A DNA stretch of 64,000 bases from Synchiropus splendidus (GCF_027744825.2 NC_071334.1:2995937-3059936), one strand, 5' to 3'; shown: positions 11,289 through 25,261, counted from the first letter of the stretch. Numbers and translations are program-made. The notes: generated from the letters alone by a model not told the origin.

Positions 11289-12850
11289 CTTTTATTTAAC
11301 CCAACAACCGTCATCTTCAATCATCTTCGACAGATAGAAAATAGATTTTTTTAACCACCCGTTCATTACCATTTGCATGAGATAAAGCTGCAAAAATAAT
11401 ATTCATTTATTTGTTCCTCACATATCAAAACGTAAAGATCTCAATGAAGAACTGATGTCATTATTCTCAAAGACGGGTCCATTCATCTTCTGCCTCTGTT
11501 TATAGCAGCGCTCATTATTCCGGGCCCCTGACTCCTCTTCAGGGCTGAACACATAGGCAACAGAGTCGCATGTTGCATGACAGCGAACACACGCAAGGCG
11601 CAACAACAAAAGGAGCTAAAAGTGTTCAGGCCTCATTCCGAAGACAAAATGACTCCCTCTGAACCACGTATGCCGCCGCCAGTGACTTGTTTGATTCTAA
11701 ATTATGCTTCTTTCTGAGGGCCAGCAAGTCAAGGCTTCGGCAGAGTCGGACGTGTTGGACACATGCGGCTCTGCGGTTCCTCAACAGCAAGCCTTCATTT
11801 TCAGGGAACCTTTTTCCATTGCAAACAAATGACTCGCATCACAAGTCATGACTTGCAATTACGATCTGTGTCGAGTCGCACCTGCAAATTTGCTCAGAAG
11901 TTGCTGACATCAGTGAATTTGAGTTGCCTTTTTACTCCGCCAGTGGTGGCTCGGGATATTTTAAATGTTGACTCGGCACATTTAACATCCGCTGGAGGTG
12001 CAGAGTTAAGACACTCCTGGGTAATTATCGGCCACTTGTTTATTTTAAGTCTCCACAGCCCCCCTCCTCCTTTGCTCCCTCACTTCCTGGTGTGCAGGCG
12101 AGTGTGTGTGAGGTGAATTTCAACAGAGTCGTTCCCCTCCCCTCCCCTTCAGCTCTCCTCATGAGAAGCTGCTCAGCTGGTGAAGGCATCATCACACATG
12201 CTCCGGAGGTGATCCTGACGTCACACCAACAGCAGGAGTTGGAATTCTCTGTGAAATCCGTTCATCTGAATTTTAGACTGAGCAACAGACAACTTTCTAT
12301 GTGGCGGTAATAACACTGTAATAACAAGGGGCATATATTCATCTCTGATTTCTGTTTTGTAAATTTGTGCACCATAGCTCTGATCATCCAACGCCTCCTT
12401 CAGTTTCAAGTTCAGATGACCTCCTTTTGTTTCCGATGTCAGAGGCTGTTCTGCTCTGTAGTTAAGCAGATTATAATATTACACCCTTTGCAGGAGCTGA
12501 TGCTCCTAAACGCATCGTGGAGCTCTCCAGAAGAGCTCCGGTGCTGAAGTCGGACTTGTTATTCATGGGCTGACATTTTCACCCGACACTTGAATAGTCA
12601 GCAGGCGCCGTCAGGACAGGTCACATTTCAGGATCGCGGATTCACTTTCCACTCCGTGGAGAAAACTCTACTCCCCCACCACCCGACTCACCTGCTGACC
12701 GCTGTGACTTGGTGGTCGAGCGAACATCACCCTCGATTCGTGATGGAGTACGACTTTTCCACAGACAAGCTGCAGAAGATTCTCCAGCTTCTCAGGATAG
12801 AACAAACACGTGATTACTGCGGCGCCTCGTACATGTGGGGATGTTGGATT
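11289..12850. other. intergenic, no gene recognised
   Basis: Non-repetitive sequence with only short, uncoded-looking open frames on both strands. Confidence 0.55.
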
Positions 12851-12864
12851 CCACCAGGGGGCGC
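12851..12864 (+). promoter_or_regulatory. CTCF-type binding motif
   Basis: CCACCAGGGGGCGC matches the CTCF core consensus CCASYAGRKGGCRS at every position. It is single and not part of a palindromic element. It lies between the aminotransferase pair and the receptor genes. Binding is inferred from sequence only. Confidence 0.5.
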
Positions 12865-13090
12865 CCTAGTGAAGATCATTTGAAAGTAATCGCATTGGGG
12901 TTGTGTTGGCAAGAAAGTGGTGGCTATAAGGGATCAAGGGTGGCGATAAGGGAGCAACACAAGCGGCTCATTTCAGGCTACATTGCATCAAACTGTAAAC
13001 GTCTTGAAGTCACTTTTGTCACGCCTCTGGTGTTCGGTGGTCGGGCTCTGGAAAGGTGCTCTGCAGGTGTCGTTCATGTGTGCGTGCGCT

Positions 13091-14480
13091 AGGGATGGGC
13101 GATACGAACAAAAAAAGTCGCGATAAATGTTGTAATTTTGGCTGTAATATTTAACTATAATGATAATAATACATTTTCATTCTATTCCATGTGTTGGACA
13201 CTACAGTTTGAAACTGTTTAATGATGAAACTTATAAGTGGAGTTTGTCTCCAACATCATGACTTGTTGATGTCTCAATAGAACAGTGAACTCAGTGCAGA
13301 GATCAGAAACTCAATGTTTCAGGTCTCTGGTAGAAGCCGCTGGTGTCTGACAGGCAGCTCTGCCAGGTTTATTTAGGGGTTAAATGGAGCCGTCTGTCTG
13401 CTGTATCTCAGGTCTCTGAACAGTTGACTTGAACTATGGAGCAGTCTGGACACATTTCCTAGATGCTACTGAAGAAACATTAGAAATCCGGTGAAGAAAT
13501 GATCATGGAGTCAGATTCTATTCTCCAGATCATGACACAAACTGTGCGTCCTTTGTCTTGTGTGATGAAAATCCTTTTCACAATTCTCTCTCATAAAATG
13601 GTTTGCCTTATTGAATATTTGGCTAATACTTTGAGTGTTTTAGCATGTGTTAGGTGTTTAGGAGACCAAGTCAGAGAGGCTTGATGGAGATGGTTTGGAC
13701 ATGTACAGAGGAGAGAGAGCCAGTACATTGGTAGATGAAGATGTTGAGGTTGGAACTGCCAGGCAGAAGGTGGAGAGGAAGGCCAAAGAGGAGATTGATG
13801 GAGGTGGTGAAGGAGGACATGAGGTTTGAGAGAAGAGGAAGCAGAGGACAGGGGGAGATGGAGGAAGATGATCCGCCACCCCTCAAGGGAGAAGCGGAAA
13901 GGAAAAGCAGAAGAAGAAGACTTTGACCTTTTTAGATTTTTGTTGATAGTCCTTGGGTCAATTGATGCTGAGTCATAGCATTAGCGCTGCCTGTGAGAGT
14001 GTGTCCGCGATCAGTGAACCCTAATGGGGACGTGTAAGAGGACGCCGCTGCCAATACCGGAGCAAAGCTCCGTCCAATATCCAACTGATTTCACCAGCTC
14101 AGCTGGAGACCTGCATGTGTTGATGTGAACCAAGGCAGACGAGCGCGTCAGAGAGCCTGTGAGGACCACTCCATCTCATCAAAGAAACAGAGATCCAGAG
14201 ACTCAGAGTCGACCAGTGTCATGATCAAAGGTTAGTGTATTAAAAATGAATTTAAAACTGTGATGGTGAACCAAAGTCCACCACACTCTGTGGTGGACTT
14301 TGTCACACACTGGTGTCAGCTGACACCGTGGAGCTGGAGAGCGCAGCTCGTGGTCATGTTCATATGTGCAAGTCCAAAGCAGCGAGTGAGCCGTGTGTTT
14401 ATGGAATTTATTGTGACATGCAGACTTGCCATTGTGGAGATTTTGTTTGGTGGTATATTGTGTACAATAAGTTATCGCTA
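13091..14480 (-). mobile_element. non-autonomous hAT-like element, inverted relative to the copy at 36186-37085
   Basis: It starts TAGGGATGGGCGATA, and its left part is the reverse complement of the right end of the 36186-37085 element (CCATGTGTTG, CACTACAGT, TTTAATGATGAAAC). The rest matches the left part of that element in reverse, including the cytosine-rich GCGCTGCC region and the GACTCAGAGTC part. A LINE fragment is inserted at 13660-13925. The right end (about 14480) is degenerate and no clean target duplication remains. No transposase. Confidence 0.65.
13660..13925 (+). mobile_element. LINE ORF2 C-terminal remnant nested in a hAT-like element
   Basis: The plus strand encodes a shifted version of the LELPGRRWRGRPKRR / LMEVVKEDMRFE tail, followed by an AGAAGAAGAAG 3' end. 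This is the same LINE family as the fragments at 6405-6830, in opposite orientation. It sits within sequence otherwise continuous with the hAT-like element, so it inserted later. Confidence 0.65.
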
Positions 14481-16699
14481 GCGTGTGTCTGGCTTTACAG
14501 CAACGTACTGCTACTGTTTCCACATCACAGCCGATGCTGCCCTGCTGCCCATTGTTAAATCTCACACTCCCTTTTCTCCCGAGATGCCCATGAAAGCTTT
14601 GTTCAGAACCAGTGACTCAGGGCATCCTGGCGGAGTCAAACCCCCACAGAAAACAGTTTTGGCTCCCTGAAATCTGAGTCAAACTCTGACGCTGGCAATA
14701 CAGAGACTGAAAACAAGCTGCCCGTTCCATATATCCCAGGAGCCAAGCCATGAAGCACCTGTTGAATGGTTGGGAAAACTCCCATGCGCCCTCAATCACC
14801 CACACGGTGGTCGAAAGCCAGCATATATGATATTGAAATATTTTATGTCTGCGCAGAAGAAACACAATTTCTGAGTCACTTCCTAAATGATCGTGAAGGT
14901 CTGCATGAGTCACAAGAGCTGGAGTGTGCTCTGGCTTCTTCAACCCAGTGAAGCTGAGTGACGTGGCTTTCTTATTTTATAGAACACAAATCGCCTCCTC
15001 TGGCTCGGTGTTGACGCAAACGCAAACGTAAATGGCTGACGGTCCTCAATAATGTAACAGCAAGTGAAGGAAAATCTTGTTGCCATAGAAACCAAACCTT
15101 GACCACAGGGCTTTCATTCATTTCCCAGCTCCCACTCTGTTCTCCGAGACTTTACGGCAGAATTATTATTGTAGAGATGTGGAGATGAAAGCGGATTTTT
15201 ATCAGAAGGAAGCGAAAACATGAAAAAGCAAGCCAATCATTTTCATACGTTTTGTGATTCGATGTGAAGCTTTCATTGCTATAGAGAGTAACAATCAAAC
15301 AACAGCAACATATCTATCAATATTTGACTTTTTTGAAACATTTTTATCACCATTTAATGTCATTCTTTTAAAATATAATATAATAAATCATGGTGTTTGT
15401 ATAATCTCTGAGGCAAACTAAGAAGTTCCTCCAAATGTCCCATTGATTCAAAGACACGTGGATGTGTTCTGACACGGGACACTGGAGCCAGGTAGAATGT
15501 GAAGCACCGGAACAAAAATAAACGCAGATCACAAACTTTCATTCTTCTTTTATCCTCTTTGAAGTAGTATGTCAAACATGATCATAAGTATAAGATTAAG
15601 TATTTTGTCATGAATAATTTACCCGCTCAAAAATTCTCTTTATTTTACTACTTATTTATTTAATTAAACAAATTTATTTTTTAATAAGGATTTGCCATTT
15701 TGGATTTGCTTTCTCCTGTAAACTGCGCTAGAACTTGTACTTATTTAGGGGGAGACTTATAAAATATTACTGTCTCTGATTCAGTCATCAAAATTCATCA
15801 GATGAAGTATTAACCACAGTAACTACACATTAATACCACCATCGAACCTGATGGTTATGAAGCCTCTTTGGTGTTACTGTGAGTTTCAGATGTAGTCAGC
15901 CAGTAAAAGTCAGTAAAAAGTCAGTAAAATCAAAGAGGTATTTCTTCACACTTTGAGAAAGAGGCTGGTTTACTGATATTCAAGTGACATTTGACCCCTG
16001 GAGAACTGTCCGGACTCTGTCGCGCGACTCTCTCCCTCTTTCACTCTCATGGATGAGAGCTGCCTCATCGCTCCCTTGACGTCTCTTACTCGTGTGATGG
16101 ACTCAGGCGCGTGACCCGGGTCCTTGACCCTGACGACTCTCATCACTGTAATGGAACTCAAACGTGTATCGACATGAAGGACGAATCGACGGCCCATCGT
16201 TCTGCACTGACTGTCAATCTGTCAAAGGGTCCAAGGGCGTCACTCCAGTTAGCCGCCGGTCTCCACGGCAACCGCAGCGGGAATCATGTTGAATCCAGAT
16301 CGGGCCTGGTTCCCTGAGGTGGTTCACTTGAGCTCATTACACCAGGGGCCGAGGGGCAGCCCTCACCCACCATTACCTGAATTGGTGGAACAGCAGCTGC
16401 GTGCTTTTCCACCTGCCGCCAATTTAGATTCACTCAGAGGGAGATGGAGAACACGGCGATTTTATCACTGCAGAGAATCAAATCTCTCGTGCGACTCCCT
16501 CGGAGAGAACAGTTGAAGAGACTCGGTTAAAGACTACAAGACATGAATGTTGTGATGGTGACAGTCAGTCACACATTTCAAATGCTGCGCTGACTTCCTA
16601 TATCAAGAAGTTCTGAGGTCCGTAAATCAGATATATCTCCCCAAACCATCCGACTATATCTGTCCTGCAAATACAGTACACCTCACTGTAACAAAGAGG
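14481..16699. other. intergenic, no gene recognised
   Basis: No exon-like structure or familiar repeat was recognised. The stretch is AT-rich in parts (15160-15830). Confidence 0.55.
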
Positions 16700-17350
16700 A
16701 AAAAAGGCCATGAAGAAAAGTTTGCTCAAGAAAGAAAAAAAAAAGTACAAACTTCTCTGTGGCAAAAAGTTACTTATAAATAACATTTAAAAAAATAAAG
16801 AAAAATAAAAACGATCAAATACTAAGTAAAATCAATAATAATAATAAATAAATTGAATGAAACCTTGATAGTGTGAATGGAGCAGCAGATGTGTATACTA
16901 GAAGTAAAATATGACAACTACTATTAATAATAATAATAATAAAATAGTATTAGAAGGAAATAACAAATTAAAATGAAATGGAATTTTCAAATAAAAAATA
17001 ACAAAATAAAAATCAAATTCAGATGTAGACATATTAGATGTAAAATAATAGTGTCAGAAATAAAAAAAATAAATGTAATTCAAATCTAAAAAAGAAAAAA
17101 GAAAAAAAGAAAAAAGAAAATTGAAAATATAGCCGACTTTGTTATATGAGAAGTAATAAATAATAATAAAACACATCAAAAAAATTAAACAATTTAGAAG
17201 AAAAATAAATAAATATGGACCTTGATAAATGTGAGCAGACAGTAATCCCAGCAGCAGATGCAGCTGCACGCTAAATAATAATAATAACAAACTAGCGTCA
17301 AAGTAAATAATAGTATATAATAATAGTATTTAAAAAATATAAATTAATCA
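16700..17350. repeat. A/T-rich low-complexity stretch
   Basis: Long runs of AAT, AAAT and AAAAAG on the plus strand. Two internal blocks share CTTGATA.GTGTGA / GAGCAG-type sequence. No coding potential. Confidence 0.75.
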
Positions 17351-17708
17351 TTGGATTGGCAACAAAAGAAGGTTTCAGGTTCTCAACGGACAGAAATGAG
17401 GATGTGCCTCAAGAGGATTCGTCTGGTTGGGTTGGTAAAAGAGCTGCTCAGGCAACAGCCATGAGAACCAAGCGAGTCCTGAAGGGCTGCCGTACTTTCA
17501 CATATAGATGCAGAAACCAACCTCCGTGCCCCAAACAAGCAGAGCCGTCCGTGTGGGAAGGTGATCCACAAGTGGAGGCCGCCGTGACCGGTCACCATGA
17601 AAACAACACTCAGGATTATCGACAGTCAGGAAAGGTGCGTGCTGACATTTCTGACCAGTGGAGTTCAAATATCAGCTTTAATTCCAGCAAAATCATTTTG
17701 TTAATATG

Positions 17709-17731
17709 CACACACACACACACACACACAC
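17709..17731. repeat. (CA)n microsatellite
   Basis: Short CA tract of about 23 bp. Confidence 0.9.
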
Positions 17732-17739
17732 TGCGATCG

Positions 17740-19044
17740 ACGCTCGTCCTCCCACTCGCTTCCTCCTTTCAAACGTTATTGAAAACAAGAGGAATCTGTA
17801 GCGCTCCGCGCTCTCCGGCCCAGGATTGATTTTCTGTAGCCGTCCAAGAGGAGAGCAGAATAATGAGATCACAGCATGCATTTTTCATGGACGCGATGAA
17901 AGACACAGCCCGGAATCTACATTTCAAATAAACTGCAGCCCACGTCCCGCCCCTGAAGACCCTTCGCCTTCTCACGGGGTGAGCTCATCCTTCGGCGCCG
18001 GAAGCAAAGACCTTTCGGAAACTTCTGCACTGAGTGACTCTGCAAACACAGTTTTCCTCCGGCGCGTCATCATCGAGGATCTGAGGCTGGTTCAGGAACG
18101 CTACATCCATGTTGGTGTGGTGTCGCCTGCGTCGCCCGCCACATGAGCGTTTGGGCTGGGTCGTTGTCCTACACGTCCTGATCCTGCGGCCTCTGTCTCG
18201 CTGCGCAGTTATCTGTGGTGATGGGCTGCTGGAGACGCTGAGGAGCTGCAGCACGACGGCAGAGCTGGAATCTGTTGTGACAGCTCGGGCCTGTGCGAGC
18301 GACTTGTCGGCAGACACTCAGACGCTTCCCTTTATATTGTTTTTCAAATATCCACATCCTCACAGTGTCACCTTTCTTTGGCATTTCTATGTGTGGATCC
18401 ATTACATCTATTGTCTCTTTTATTATTATTATTTTCACCTCTATAGCCAAGTGATTTTTCTCATCAAGCTCATGTTGTGTGACTAACACACAGCTCCTGG
18501 TCGGGCCCCCTGCGCCACTATGAATCAGAGCAGCAGATCTTCACTTTTGGATATTTTCAGTGCAACAAATGTGTTGAGACATGTTCCCGCTGCTGACTAA
18601 CTGTCACCCAGCAATTCGGATATGGAAACAAATGGCAGCTTATTCCCGACAGCTGAGCTGCTAAAAGCCTCTGAAGTTGCTCCAAGGTCTCTAAAAACAA
18701 TTCTTCTTTGATGTGGTTGCAGATTTTCAGTCGGATTCAAGGCGAAATGATGAATCAACCGTCATGTGACTTTGTCAAACCTCTCAAGAACACATCCAGA
18801 GATGGCGGCTGAGACGTGTGCTGAGACGCCTGGGGAAGGGTGACAGGGTCAGTTCTTCATTGATGACGGATTGAAGAATGTGTTTGTCACGACAGAGGCA
18901 GGACAATCACAGGACCATGCAAGCGTTCTCACACCGTCCCTGAACGCATCACCGGAGGAACACGCCTCCTGATTTCTTACCACCACTGCATTTTCATTGT
19001 AATAATAATAAGAAAAAGAATTTCAAGGAGTCATATTCCCGCAT
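17740..19044. other. intergenic, no gene recognised
   Basis: Locally CpG-rich around 17980-18260, but no recognisable protein, promoter or splice pattern. Confidence 0.5.
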
Positions 19045-19470
19045 TTGGATGGTGGATGGATGGATGGATATGATGATGGGTTGATGACGAATGGATAGCG
19101 GGATGGACAGACTGCTGGATCGATGGAGGACAAACAAAAAGCGACAGATTGACAACAAATTGGACAAACTGATGGATGGATATGATGTCGCAATGATGAC
19201 TGAATAGATGGATTGATCACTGGTAGAGAAATGTGGACTGCTGGATGGTAGGACGGATGGATGGATGGTTGGATGGATAGAAGGACAGAAAATGGATGGA
19301 TCGATGGATACAAGACAAATGGAGGGATGGACGGCCGGATCCAATGTTGAGTCATTGACTGAATCATAGCGTGTGCGACAGATCGATTGATCACTGGTAG
19401 AAAAGTGAGGATGGATCGACGACTGTGCAGGTGACGGATAGATAAGAAAAGTGGATGGATGGCTGGAAGG
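19045..19470. repeat. degenerate (GGAT)n satellite
   Basis: GGATGGATGGAT units interspersed with diverged GATGATGG and GATTGATCACTGG units over about 425 bp. Serine/proline-rich frames on the minus strand are translations of this repeat. Confidence 0.9.
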
Positions 19471-22400
19471 CTGCATGGAACCAGGCACTGTGGTTTATAA
19501 AACTGTGTGGTCCCCGTGGACCTTCTAATGAGCTTCCTGGCTCTGGTGGTTTGGTGAGTCCTGGTGGTCAGTTAGTGTCTGAACCACACCATTGGCAGGA
19601 GAAGCAGCATCTCCTCTTCAGTCCCGGTGAAACTCCGGCCTCTCCAGCCATAATCCCGGCCATGTTTCGCTCGTCCGTCACCAGATTCCACAGCAGATGG
19701 ATGTGTTCTGTGTCAGCTCACCATTTCTGTGATTGCTAATGTTCTGCTGACAACAGACCTTCAGGTTCAAAGGAAGCCTCCCCCTGGGGACGGACTCAGA
19801 AAATGGCAGAGCGCAAGTGAGTGACGCATTTGTCAGTTTTGATTTCCGAACGGTGCCAAGAACATTCAACTCAAAGGGCGGTTTCTGAAGCCGTTCCACA
19901 TTTGAGCTCGATCGTGAGCTGTTTATAGATGAGTTCGGTGCTGGGAGAAGAATTTTCTTGCAGTGAACCGGAGACGACACAGACTAGTCTTAAATGACGT
20001 CTCAGTCATCTTTCTTCCCACCAACCTCACAACCACCGGAACATGTGCTTTCATGTTGTTTGCCAGCCAACGTTTTCCCAGTCTTCAGCCGTCCTGGTGT
20101 GGTCGTGTGTTGAGAATGCAGGTTGAGTTACCGCAGACTTTCCTCGTATCCAAACTCCATTCCTCTTCATCCTCAACCCCCTTGCTCCCTTATGAGGGTT
20201 GCTCCACATCAAAGGACAATTAAGAGTAGAGATAAACTGCAGTTAACTCACGCGAGAGACCATACACAAACAACGAAGGTTGTCCCGCACGGCTTGGTCG
20301 AAATCAGGAATTTCACACTTTTCATCCTTAGAAAATAGTTGTGGTCTACGTTCTAATTTCTGGCACGTGCCAGATTGAGATCTTGAAAATGTGGTCTGGA
20401 GTAATACAACTCTACTGTACCAACAACCACACCAGGTGAAAACCGGCATGTTGGGTGGCACAGGTGTCAGAGCAGATCACTCGACAGGGGAGTGTGTAAC
20501 TGGTGAACGAGACCAAAAGAACAGTCAGACTCGGTCACGTCTCTTGGACTGTGAAGCATCTTCATAACAGCATTTGGCTTTGCATTAGCTGCAGCCACAT
20601 GACTCTCCTTATAGCTCCATGACTCACGACTGCTATCAGAGGGAAAAAAAACAAAACTGCATAACTATCAAATTCCGTATCAGAAATGAGTATCTAGCGC
20701 CTCAAAGACAACTGAAAGATCCAACAAAATCTTCAGGGCAACACCCGAACCACTGTACGACTGTTGCTGCTGGGACACTGTAATGAGTCAGCCATCTTCA
20801 CTCTTTACATCCAGCGTGACGTCACGCAGAGCACATTGATCTCTCACGGTAAAACAGCTTTACCGCCTCGACATTGTCGTCTGCTTCGGCGGCTCTCTGT
20901 CTCTGTTCGGGCACGAGATGCCATTGGCCCTAGTTGTCAGGGATCTATTTTTCCCTCCTTTTTAATTGAGGAGCTTTCAAGTGCATCTGCGGGGGCTCAG
21001 TCGAGTTCCGCTATCTATCTAAGGCACTGGCGGGAGTCTCCATGGTGACGGTGGAGTGCGGCGGAAGTTGGAGGAGAACACTTGTGGAGGTTGTCATTGA
21101 TCAAGAAGAGTGATTCACTCACTCAACAAAAGAAACATGGAGATGCGGGTTTGAAGAAACTCATTTGTTGAGGGATGGGTTATGACTTTTGTGGCATATG
21201 GCGTGCGGGACTCACGGCGAGGAGGCGGCTGTAAGAGACAGCTCTGGCCACAGTGCTGCACCAAGTCTGTGCCACAGGCAACAACACCATCCGCAAACTG
21301 AGATGGGTGCAGTCATTCAAAAGGGGGTTTCAAACATCCAACGCTCTTTTGAAGCGTGCAAATGAGCAGAATATTGTTTTAACATTTTGTCTGATGAACG
21401 TGCCGCACTTGATCTGGCTGACGCTTCTGCAGAAGAGATCTATTTAATTTACGTTTCACGAATTAACTGCGGAAAAAAAACAATCCAAAATACAATAATA
21501 GACATATTCATAGTTTCCATCAAACGCTCAACAGGCAAAACAAGATTAAAGTTGCCCTTTTATTCTTCAGTGATTGAATATATTAATATGAGCACAAGAT
21601 TTTTTTAAGGTTTGTATTTTCATTTTTATTTCTCTTCATGTTTGTATTTACTGGCCGTCTCACTTGATACACACTGTAGAATGAGCGACAACCACACCAA
21701 AAATGGCTGTCCTGCCGACTCTGTTCAGGTTTCAACTGACGAAAATGTCTGACAGGAAGCATTGAGATCAGCTTCAATGAACCTTGTTAGTGAAACCAGT
21801 GACTCACATGTCGCGGTGAGACATTTTTCTCAAGACCTCAGTGTTGTTGTTTTTTTTACGAGGCCAAGTCAGTTGAATGTGGAGAACACCCTTTATCTGT
21901 GAGCCTTTGTAGCAAGTGTGTTGGACTCTAGGCCCAAAGAGAAGAATGGGATGATACAGAAGCTGGTTGCACAGAAATCTCAACACACACAGCTTAACCA
22001 TGTTTTCTCCCTTGCTCAAGGAAGTTTGATCTTAAACTCACCTTAACTCCTTCCTGTGCACTGGTTCCCCATTCACCGTTCGCCTTCGTTTTTGGCGCTG
22101 TATTCACATCATGGTGTATGTTTGGCGTCAAACGTGCACTGGAAGCCAACCTGATGTGGATGGATGAATGTTCACTGGAATCCATGAATCACTCTCTCAT
22201 AAGCATCAGTGGCCTTCGTCCCTCTGTTCTCTCCCTGCGTCTCCAAGCAGCCTCGCTTCAGGTAGGAACTCAGTTGCCATGGTGATTCCTATCGCTGACG
22301 CCGCGCCGGCACGATGAAGCGGAGCTGCAGGCGACAGAGAGACGTGTCGTATTTACATTCCCAGAAAGTCGCACCTACATGTGTGTGTGAGACCAGCTCG

Positions 22401-22908
22401 GCGTAAAGGACAGGTCATTCAATACCTTGCCTGACCGATGCCCAGGGGCCTGGGCTCGGACAGAACTAGTCTCATACTGGATTCAAACCTGCAACCTTCT
22501 TGTCCTGAGTCTGCAGCTCCATTCTCCCGCCGATGATTATGTGCACTGGATGATGACTGCTGGTGCGTAAGGTCTCACCCATCAGGTCTCAGCACACCAT
22601 CTTCACCATCACTGCTGTGTCTGTGATCATTGTGCAGTCAGAGCACAGTGAAGAGACATGTTCACTTCATGTGCTGTTTAAAAATGGATGTCAGTGCATG
22701 TGCTTCTACACATTAAGGACTAAAATTTACGACATGGAAACCCTTGATCTCATGTCGACATTCATTTTGAAGCCCATAGACCAGGTTCAACACGGTGTCT
22801 GCTTGTCACTGACTCCGTAGCTATGCCTCCAAACTTGAGTTGTTCCTCCAATACACTCATTTCTGATATGCCCTCAGTATCTTCATCTCTTCCTACTCTT
22901 GACTCAAT
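19471..22908. other. intergenic, no gene recognised
   Basis: No supported exon, RNA gene or identifiable repeat. Open frames are short and lack family resemblance. Confidence 0.5.
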
Positions 22909-22916
22909 CTCTAGCA

Positions 22917-23413
22917 CAGTGATTTTTAACCACAGGGCCGAGGCCCATGGTTGGGCCGCGAGCGCCTCATAAAGGGCTGCTACAGTGGCAGTAGCGTGTC
23001 AGTGAATTGACTTGACAGCTGCAGTTTTGTGATAGTTACCAACTATGGAGAAGTTCTTGAAAAGAAAAATAATGAAGACAGTGATGCTTCTCCCAATAGT
23101 AAAAACCGTTCATGAAAGCACTTGTTGAACCAGGTCTTAAGATGATTTAGAGAAGCTTATGGCGACAATTTTGCTTAGTCTTCACTCATATCTTCTTTAG
23201 TCTTTATTTTGAAAATAAAATATATTATCCATATCTATATACATACCTTTATTATATTTATTTTATTTTGAATTTTATTCATGACATGCAGTTTCAACAG
23301 TCTGCATCATGTGTATGTTTTTTATTTGATGAAAATGACTTGAATATGAACATGAATATCACCATTTCTTCTGCAAAAGGTACGCCCCGAGGTCAGAAAG
23401 GTTAAGCCCCCTG
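22917..23413. mobile_element. non-autonomous hAT element with intact 8-bp target duplication
   Basis: The 497-bp element starts CAGTGATTTTTAACC and ends GGTTAAGCCCCCTG, giving imperfect terminal inverted repeats with CAG/CTG tips. It is flanked by identical CTCTAGCA at 22909-22916 and 23414-23421. The 8-bp duplication with a central CTAG-like core is typical of hAT insertions. No transposase frame. Confidence 0.85.
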
Positions 23414-23421
23414 CTCTAGCA

Positions 23422-25261
23422 CACATCATGTTCCTGTCCTGTAAAGCATCTCTATCTATTGCAAGTTCTCTGAGAAGTCGTCTCCACCCGGCCCGCACTC
23501 TCCTCTTCACCTCCTCGGATTTCGGAGCCTTGATGATGAAGATTTACATCATCGGTTGAGCAGAGTCAACGTGGAGTACTGCAACACTGGAGGCCAGATG
23601 AGGGTGAAGTCAAAGGTCACAGCTGACCCCTGGGCGCATTTCATTCCCAGAGTACAACTCTATTTGTTATTTCAAAAGAATATTACTCTGGTTTCCATTT
23701 TATTTATCTTCAAGTTTGCACTTTCTCACGTTCTCCGTTGTCGCGCCATCAAATCTGTGTCTAGCTCTGTTGCCTCGACTCTGCGGTCTGCAGTCATGTT
23801 CCCGCTGGAGACGGAAGAGGAGGAACCTTCCATCTATATGTAGCACACTCACACACTTGTTCAGACAAAGGCGGCAGGGAACAGAACTCTAGTCGCGCTT
23901 GATGCCCCGACATCATCACTAATTGATCCTCTTTTCGATTCTGAAAGGGGGATGATATGCTGCCTGTATGGGGTTGCCATGGCAACTGCTCCATGATGTG
24001 GACTGCTGCTGGAATCTGGGGAGTAATTGGGGAAAGGGGGGCGGGGGCGGTGGGAGGGTAAGCAGGAGGCGGCGTCTGAACCCTCTGGAGCATGTAGAAC
24101 CAACAATTGAGTGAGCATGAAGCACATGTGAATGGAAACACAGGAGGGGGAGGGGAGTTGAGGGGGTACCTGATCAGCTGTGTAGGAACCAGACCTGTTT
24201 AGGAAGAGATCAATCTGAGGATCACAGCCCTCAGGAAGGAACAGGACCTCCTGGGACTGAACGACAAGAAGCGGCCCTCAAACAACCTGCACCACACTCA
24301 ACTGAAAGAACTTCATCGAATCAGTGATGTCATCGCTTTGGGAGAGGAAGAGGGCCATAAAATTCTGTGGAGTGGAAACAGGCAACGTCAGGTTTTACTG
24401 TTAGGGGGAAAAAGGCTCCATCGGTGCCGCGTCGATGTTGAAAGGGAAAAGCAACACGATGTAAGCGACTGGCTTGACGTCTTTTGGAGGCGTCTCAGGA
24501 GCCGCTTCTTCTCGGGGAAGTGATGTGAAGGATAAGCACCGCCACTTTCTGTGCTGAAACGTGCGGTGGTGTAAAGTTAGCGACATCATGCTCATGTTCT
24601 GGCAGGAATCAGTTTTTCTGTGTTAAAGAAATCAAGATGATTATTTAGATGACGGAACGCCTTTTTTTTAATACGTTTATATTGTAATTTTAAAAAGCGC
24701 AATTGGAAATTTGACAGCAGGTGGCGTTGCGTTCAGGAAGGCGGTAACTCTATCATGACGCAGAGTGACGAAGCCTTTAAAACAGGGGTCTCAAACTGAT
24801 CCACGAAAGGGCCCTTTGGGACCTTGTCACCTGTTAGGTGTCTCAAGAGTTTCATTGGTTGGTTTACTCTATATACTTGGTGGGATGGAACAAAAAATGG
24901 CGCCCACCGCAGCCGGTTTGAGGCCCGGGTTGAGACCTTAAAACAGAATGTGGAACCAATTCCAGAACATCTCCTTTTGTTCCATCCTTGTTCCTTTATC
25001 AACATCGCCTGAAAACATCTGTATCTGTTTTGAAGCTGTTTTGCTTCCAAACACACACTGATGATGAGAAAGCTAGGAGGTGTTTGTTTTTGTTTCATTC
25101 TTCTGGTTCTTTTCTGAATTAACCAGTCCCTCCAAGTTTTCACAGACTTTTTTTCACCTGAAAAATATGGTCAAAGTTGCAATTTATGTTGCCATTTACG
25201 ACTCTGGAAATAAGGACCTTTTCAAATTAACGTTTTTCATAAATCATGGTAGTGAGTGCTT
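23422..25261. other. intergenic, no gene recognised
   Basis: No gene seen on either strand. GC-rich homopurine/homopyrimidine patches around 24000-24170 give proline-rich artefact frames. Confidence 0.5.

Noticed and set aside
19023..19488. Minus-strand Ser/Pro/His-rich frames of 123-164 aa
   Set aside because: Pure translation of the degenerate GGAT satellite.
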